Below are positions 59,201-64,000 of a stretch of 64,000 nt of DNA, in pieces (position 1 is the first letter of the stretch; the number at the start of each line of letters is the position of its first letter). Source of the DNA: Daphnia pulex (lineage: Eukaryota; Arthropoda; Branchiopoda; Diplostraca; Daphniidae); the NCBI RefSeq assembly GCF_021134715.1, contig NC_060024.1, forward strand, positions 13,504,974 through 13,568,973, written 5' to 3'. Both the position numbers and the translations under genes were made by a program. The notes under the pieces were generated by a model, which saw nothing but the letters and a program-made list of their open reading frames with translations, ran no database searches and was not told the origin of the DNA.

Positions 59201-60214
59201 GAAGCTGCCAAAGTCCAACGAGAGGAACAAAGGAAAATTGATGAAGCCGAGCAACTAACGGACGAGGAGCAGGCGGAGAAGGAAAGTCTTTTAACTCAGG
59301 GTTTTATATCGTGGACGAAGCGGGACTTCAACCAGTTTATTAAAGCAAATGAGAAATATGGCCGAGATGATGTTGAATATATGACAAAAGAAGTTGAAGG
59401 TGTGTATTTAAGAAAGCTTAAGAGTTAAAACACTTACTTAACACTTTTCAATTTGGATTATCAGGTAAAACCCCAGAAGAAGTGATGGAATACAGTGCAA
59501 TTTTCTGGGAGCGATGCCATGAGCTGCAGGACATTGATCGAATCATGGCTCAAATTGAGCGAGGCGAAGCCAAAATCCAACGCCGGACGTCGATCAAGAA
59601 AGCTCTCGATACTAAGGTAAACTAATCTGTGAGAAGTATAAAAATGTTGCGAATACTGATTTTTAATTTCTTCCAGATGTCAAAGTATCGAGCACCCTTC
59701 CATCAGTTGCGCATTGCTTACGGAACCAATAAAGGCAAAAATTACACTGAAGAAGAAGATCGCTTTTTGGTTTGTATGCTGCACCGTCTAGGGTTTGACA
59801 AAGAGAACGTGTACGAAGAGCTGCGAGCCGCTGTTAGGTATGATTAGACGTTTTGCTATAAATTAAATAAATTAGTCACCTTCAACTTTCTTTCTCTTTG
59901 CCCACAGATCTGCTCCACAGTTCCGCTTCGATTGGTTCCTTAAATCGCGCACAGCTATGGAGTTGCAGAGGCGATGCAATACTCTAATTACCTTAATAGA
60001 AAGAGAAGTTCAAGAGTGGGAGGAAAAGGAGAAGGTAGACAAGAAGAAGCGTGGTCCGAAGACCAGCATTGGATCTAAAGTTGAAGCAACTCCGAAATTA
60101 GAGGACGATGGAGCCAAAAGTGAAGCAACGCCTACGAAGGGCTCCAAACGCAAGAGCGAATCAGCGGTTGGTACACCGGAAACAAAAGGACGAGGAAAGA
60201 AAAAGAGAACTTGA
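56257..60214 (+). CDS. Iswi: ISWI chromatin-remodelling ATPase (SMARCA1/5 homologue)
   Basis: About 14 exons, product about 1,020 aa, starting [23 protein letters not shown]2 ATPase lobe 1: [20 protein letters not shown], Walker [38 protein letters not shown]. Lobe 2: [63 protein letters not shown]. The C-terminal HAND-SANT-SLIDE modules follow: [29 protein letters not shown] and [14 protein letters not shown]...[18 protein letters not shown] basic tail ends with [12 protein letters not shown] slides nucleosomes in ACF, CHRAC and NURF complexes. All catalytic motifs are intact and the length is normal for insects and vertebrates. Confidence 0.97.
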
Positions 60215-60858
60215 AGTGTCAATCTCGCTAATAAAATCGTAAAACAAATTTCTGACCGACGGAACGAACATTATTAAAATGATTCTTAAAATGAGCCATT
60301 CCTGCTCCCTTTCTTTTAAAATTTCTCATGGTATTTACCAATTCGATTAATGTACGATTTCGTGACCCAATACACCTTAAATCTGAAATTCGTTTGTGAT
60401 GTAAATCAATCAGTGAAGGATTCCAATTCCGTGGGAAGATTTGTTCATATTAAGAGACAAATAAATATTGATGAATAACTGTATATTTCAAACGTTAAAA
60501 TTGACTAAAGCGTGGGAAATGCGTATGGTCTCAACGAACATAAAATAAGTGGCTCTGTCGGACAGCGCCATATCCGCCGGTGCGGGGATTCTGGGAGGCT
60601 TCAGAAAACGAAGTTAAAAATCTAAGAATGTGTAATAAGAACAACGAAAGGAGGATAGAAATTACAGTTTTTGAGAATTATCTAGTTGCAACTGGTTATA
60701 ACCAGGTAATAACAAATAAAATGGTAATAATAAAAAAAAAATGAACGCGCGCTCAAGCGATATTTTCGAATTCGTTTGGCAACGTGCTCCGCAATCCGCT
60801 TTCCATGAATTAGGGTTTGACCGACGGCGTGGTTTCGGCCTTTGGGGGGGACCGAGTG
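60215..60858. other. Spacer between ISWI and the snoRNA host gene
   Basis: Contains the ISWI 3' flank (AATAAA-like ACAAATAAATA near 60458) and the upstream region of the next transcript. No reading frame of note. Confidence 0.4.
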
Positions 60859-60867
60859 TATAAATAG
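60859..60867 (+). promoter_or_regulatory. TATA box of the snoRNA host gene
   Basis: TATAAATAG is followed about 22-31 nt later by a pyrimidine-rich start region (CCTCTCTTCACAG), like the 5'-TOP starts of translation-machinery and snoRNA host genes. Confidence 0.55.
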
Positions 60868-61342
60868 TCTTGCATCCTCTCTTCACAGCCCTGATAAAGT
60901 ATCTGTTGGAGCAGAGAATGACGTCGCAAAATGAGGTGAGCTTTCTTTTGTCTACTAACTGTTAATTTTAATATTCCGTGTGTAACTCAAGTATTTAAAG
61001 ATTATATTGATAGCATTCAATTCTGTAGAATATGTTGGTATACTTATAGTCTCTAAAAAGCTTTTATGTATCAGTAGTTTTGTCATGAATAACTTCATAT
61101 TCCTTTTCGCGTGGGCTGTCCCACGTGGCACTTAAGATGCTTGAGCGAATTTTAAGACTAAGGAAGTTGTTAAAGAAATCTTCCAAGTATGTTAGAACTG
61201 CTGGTGTTAATGTACAATTTCTTTTGATTTTTCAGGTGTTCACTAAATGTTACTGCTTACACCTTCAGCTACTCAATTGTGGAGGGATTGATGGATAAAG
61301 TGTCTTGAAATGGTAAGAAAACTTGATCTAACAGGGCTTTAT

Positions 61343-61421
61343 TTGCTGGATGATGAACCTTAAAATGTCTTGATAGGAATTGCCGTCTGATCACATTGAT
61401 GATTTTTTATTTCTGAAGCAC
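61343..61421 (+). ncRNA. Box C/D snoRNA in intron 2
   Basis: C box ATGATGA (61350-61356), D' CTGA (61387-61390), C' TGATGA (61397-61402) and D CTGA (61413-61416), with terminal stem TGCT (61344-61347) against AGCA (61417-61420). The likely 2'-O-methyl guide precedes D': TGTCTTGATAGGAATTGCCGT (first base not required). The D-adjacent spacer is U-rich and unlikely to guide. The rRNA target was not identified by eye. Confidence 0.8.
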
Positions 61422-61865
61422 ATTTTATTGCAATATTTGTCATTGTGATACCAATTCTTAACCTGGTTTTTTATATTACAGGTATGGATGGGCAACTTTT
61501 ACTGCTAGTTTGTGAATATGACAGGCTGCCTTTTGGGTGTTGAGAAAGAAAAACAAGCTGGAGGTATGTTCATATGGGATGCCTATCTGCATTTTCCTTT
61601 CACATGATGTTGTAATTTGCGACTGAGGCTTGGTTCTGCTGGACATGCCTGCGTCCATTATGGTAGATCTTGCTCTTTGGTGATACTGTGCTATCTGACA
61701 CTATATCGATGGTCTCATATTATGTTCTTGGTGTGTATGTTGACTGATCTCCGTTTCATTCTCTAGGTGTTGTCAGGTAGTCTTGGCAATCATTTCTCAG
61801 TGCCTGAGGAAGGCTGGATCGTCTGCTCTTGAAGGTGAGGTATTTGTTTTAATTCATTTACGATA

Positions 61866-61994
61866 TGCATCGTCGATTAGTGATCTCTCTCCATTTTGGG
61901 GTTTCACATTTGCAACGGTGCTAGATCAATGCTGTACGTACCAGCTGGTGACTTTACTTAATGGAGTGCACCTTCTAGAATACTACCGATAACT
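61866..61994 (+). ncRNA. Candidate box H/ACA snoRNA in intron 4
   Basis: Hairpin 1 is closed by GCATCGT (61867-61873) and ACGGTGC (61915-61921), with an inner GTGA/TCAC stem. The hinge is AGATCA (61923-61928). The second hairpin is weaker and the ACA box would have to be ATA (61980-61982 or 61989-61991). The 5' half is good, the 3' half uncertain. Confidence 0.45.
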
Positions 61995-62137
61995 TCATAA
62001 AATCTCATTTGTGGATTTGTTAAACTTAAATTTTATAAATTACAGGTGTTCTTTTCCTGAGCTCATGCACATGGTGTCTTCTTTCCCTACCGACTGCTTG
62101 CTTCAAGGTAGGCGATTTTTTCTTTTTCTTTGTTATT

Positions 62138-62267
62138 TTCGAGAATCTTACCCCACCATTGCAATCGTTCGTTGATTGGTGTTTGAAAGTTCTCGTAGAT
62201 GAAAGTGGAATATTCATCCACTGAATGATCTTCGTGTTCATATTGGTCAGATTTTATTCCAACATGT
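62138..62267 (+). ncRNA. Box H/ACA snoRNA in intron 5
   Basis: Hairpin 1 is closed by CGAGAA (62140-62145) and TTCTCG (62190-62195), with inner CACC/GGTG and AATC/GATT. H box AGATGA (62197-62202). Hairpin 2 is closed by GGAATA and TATTCC just before ACA (62262-62264), which is three nt from the end. Classic hairpin-hinge-hairpin-tail layout for a pseudouridylation guide. Confidence 0.8.
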
Positions 62268-62426
62268 TCTTTACTAGTTGTTGAGATGACTAGCCGGTTT
62301 GGAGAAATTGATTTTTCACCGTTTATTTCTTTCGTTAGTGCGTTCGTTGGTTCAACGCCTCTGGTTCCGTCGTGTCGGTTTTATTCACTTGCGGCGCTAG
62401 GTACGTTTCTTTTTTGCTTATACATT

Positions 62427-62547
62427 TGAGATTAGCACACTTTGCATTCCTGTGAATGCCGAGTTCTATTCATCTCACAAATTATCCTCCGTTTCTAACG
62501 CGTCCTTTGTGATCGTAGCGTTGGGCGTTTTGGATTCGGATACATTT
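62427..62547 (+). ncRNA. Box H/ACA snoRNA in intron 6
   Basis: Hairpin 1: outer GAGAT (62428-62432) with ATCTC (62472-62476), inner GCATTC with GAATGC around CTGT. H box AAATTA (62479-62484). Hairpin 2: outer ATCC (62484-62487) with GGAT (62538-62541), inner AACGC (62497-62501) with GCGTT (62518-62522), leaving unpaired guide pockets. ACA at 62542-62544 plus three nt. The best formed snoRNA of the set. Confidence 0.85.
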
Positions 62548-62679
62548 CGAATAATTTTTATCGTTTACTTATTTGTGTTTACTATTCGTACAGGGTTAAC
62601 AAGGAAATTATGCTTTCGGTCAACAGCAGGATCGTTGCGTGCGCACTGTTTCGCTAGGTACGTTTGCGTCAGTAATTGA

Positions 62680-62813
62680 AGAATTTGCACGTTGATAGTC
62701 TGGCTTATTCTGAAATATGGGGTAGTTGGAAGAATTAAGTGCTACAGAATATGGAATTTCTGCAGAGCTGGGTGGAAAAATTGCCGCAACAGTTTTGAGA
62801 AATAACTACAATT
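62680..62813 (+). ncRNA. Box H/ACA snoRNA in intron 7
   Basis: Hairpin 1 is closed by GCAC (62687-62690) and GTGC (62739-62742), H box AGAATA (62746-62751), hairpin 2 is closed by AATTTCT (62755-62761) and AGAAAT (62798-62803), and ACA is at 62808-62810 with a three-nt tail. The stem of hairpin 1 is short. Confidence 0.65.
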
Positions 62814-62950
62814 GTTCATTTGGTTATTAAGTATGTGTCTAAATATTCTCTTATCTCACAGGTCGTTGAGATGATCTTCACGTATCGAATCGTAATGTGT
62901 GGCGTCACCGCTTGTTTATTTTTCCAATCGAATAAAAGCAGGGATTCTGA

Positions 62951-63727
62951 TGCAAATAAATTGTTATTGTCAATTAAATAATGGTTCTTCATTCCGTTAT
63001 TTCATTAAATGGTTGTGCACTAGTTTGTTCATGTTCACGTACTATTGCCATCTCACTTGGTAATTCGAAATAACTACCGAAGTAAGTAATTGTTACTGCG
63101 TGTAGGTATAGCAGCTAAGTATTAGTACAGTTCTTGTCCTATTAAATTGTTAACTCTAAGTGGGTTGAATTTAAACTCAGTGCAGGGAAAATTTAATTTA
63201 CGTACTAGCTAAGTCAGAGATGAATGAAAATTTAACGTCAGTGAAATGTGACCGATAAGGACATGGAATCTGTACGATTTGCAAATTTTTTCTGGAAAGC
63301 TTCGTAAAACGATATTTTTAATTTCAATGAATGGAACTGTTGATTCACTTGATATGTAGTGCTTTGTTGGAGTGTTTTAACGTTGTCATTGGAAGTTACT
63401 AAATAATCCTAATTATGCTGTGGTTTGCCAATGGGATAATTTTTTTAGGCTGTTTAAACAATAGGAAAGTAATTAGTTACTGTTCCTTCAATAGTTCCTG
63501 AAATCTAAACGCTAAAGAAAGTCCGATCCCAACCCTCATTTTAATTTTTAAGTTAAATGTTTGTCATTTATCAAAAGCGGCAACTCGTTTGCGAATGGAT
63601 GAGACAGAAACAAAATCCCGTTGCAGTAATTTATTGCCAATCACCGATGTTAAAAATGTTAGATAATTAGAGTTGAAATTTTAAGACCCCAGTAGATAGA
63701 AAAAAAAACTAGAAATAGTCGTCGACA
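62951..63727. other. Intergenic, 0.8 kb, no gene recognised
   Basis: AT-rich spacer downstream of the host gene's AATAAA and the 3' side of the minus-strand gene at the window end. Confidence 0.45.
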
Positions 63728-64000
63728 TTAATAATAAGAATCAGTGACCATAAATTGCATTCTGATCGATGGTTCAACAGTAGGTGTGTCCGTCGGCATG
63801 TCTGTTATCCCATCCGTAGTACATTCACATTCACAAGGTGCATCTGTAAAATTAGGATCAGTAGTGGGATCCACCGTGGGCTCAACCGGAGAAGTAGCGG
63901 TAGGGTCGACTGTTGTTGTAGGAAACACCGTTGTAGTTGTGAAACTAGTTACCGTGTCTGTAAACGTAATCTCTGACGTTGTTGTTTCAGTTATGATAGT
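63728..64000 (-). CDS. Thr/Pro-rich mucin-like protein, C-terminal part (partial)
   Basis: The frame is open from the window edge to a stop at 63728-63730, so the gene continues beyond 64000. The visible 90 residues are almost all Thr, Pro, Asp, Ser and Val: TVTSFTTTTVFPTTTVDP, ATSPVEPTVDPTTDPNFT, then CECECTTDG and a tail ending MQFMVTDSYY. Such blocks are usually O-glycosylated linkers in secreted or cuticle/peritrophic proteins. The CECEC cluster is a possible end of a Cys-rich domain. Family not recognised. Confidence 0.5.
   Translation of the reverse strand, partial: TIITETTTSEITFTDTVTSFTTTTVFPTTTVDPTATSPVEPTVDPTTDPNFTDAPCECECTTDGITDMPTDTPTVEPSIRMQFMVTDSYY

Larger units (their letters stand above)
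60885..62950 (+). ncRNA. Non-coding snoRNA host gene, about eight short exons
   Basis: Exon ends read from splice signals: about 60885-60935, 61236-61312, 61482-61562, 61767-61833, 62046-62106, about 62337-62400, 62596-62658 and 62862 to about 62950. A polyadenylation signal AATAAA is at 62931-62936. Exons are 60-80 nt with no long or conserved reading frame. Introns of 160-300 nt hold snoRNAs, one each in at least introns 2, 5, 6 and 7. This is the UHG/GAS5 type of gene: spliced transcripts are discarded and introns are trimmed into snoRNAs that guide rRNA or snRNA modification in the nucleolus. Introns 1 and 3 may hold more, but I could not fold a convincing candidate. Confidence 0.75.

Noticed and set aside
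60936-61235. Possible H/ACA snoRNA in host-gene intron 1 (CGTGGG-CTGT-CCCACG stem, ACA near 61213)
   Set aside because: The second hairpin does not close before the ACA; not strong enough.
61563-61766. Possible C/D or H/ACA snoRNA in host-gene intron 3
   Set aside because: C-like box ATGATGT and several CTGA boxes exist, but spacing and terminal stem do not fit either class.

Overview
The window reads as nuclear DNA of an arthropod. Genes are dense, most introns are 55-90 nt with GT-AG ends, and the set includes nautilus/MyoD, ISWI, an ILF2-type DZF protein and a tandem family of M13 neprilysin-like peptidases. A branchiopod crustacean such as Daphnia is the best guess, but that is inference. 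No CRISPR, bacterial operon or intact retroelement was seen.

Layout. 1-8.6 kb: 3' end of a sarcoglycan-like gene (+), ILF2 (-), an ABHD4/5-type lipase (+) and a first M13 peptidase (+). 8.6-21.3 kb: two tandem copies of a TMEM59-like membrane protein gene with an intronless RhoGAP gene (-) between them. The 3' flank of the second copy holds two DNA transposons: a 200-bp hAT-like MITE and a 3.27-kb element with a DUF4806-like gene and an internally deleted opposite-strand gene. The first copy still shows both empty sites. 21.7-29.4 kb: two closely related M13 peptidase genes (+). 29.6-44.8 kb: a secreted ConA-like protein (-), an intronless coiled-coil protein (-), a tachykinin-type GPCR (-), an acid lipase (-), an ALMS-motif centrosomal protein (-), NHLRC2 (-) and a 96-aa SFR1 (Swi5 partner) homologue (+). 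44.8-48.9 kb has no recognisable gene. 48.9-52.4 kb is nautilus/MyoD (-), followed by alpha-L-fucosidase (+) and ISWI (+). 60.9-62.95 kb is a non-coding snoRNA host gene with one box C/D and at least three box H/ACA snoRNAs, one per intron. The window ends in the C-terminus of a Thr/Pro-rich protein (-).

The genes do not form one pathway. Three points of shared biology stand out. Three ectoenzyme peptidases have expanded in tandem beside a neuropeptide-receptor-like GPCR. ILF2/ABHD and NHLRC2/SFR1 are divergent pairs that probably share promoters. The TMEM59-like duplicates act as a natural before/after record of transposon insertion. The most novel items are the 3.27-kb transposon, the membrane-anchored intronless RhoGAP protein and the compact snoRNA cluster. 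All exon boundaries were read by eye from splice signals and protein family knowledge; none was tested with transcripts.
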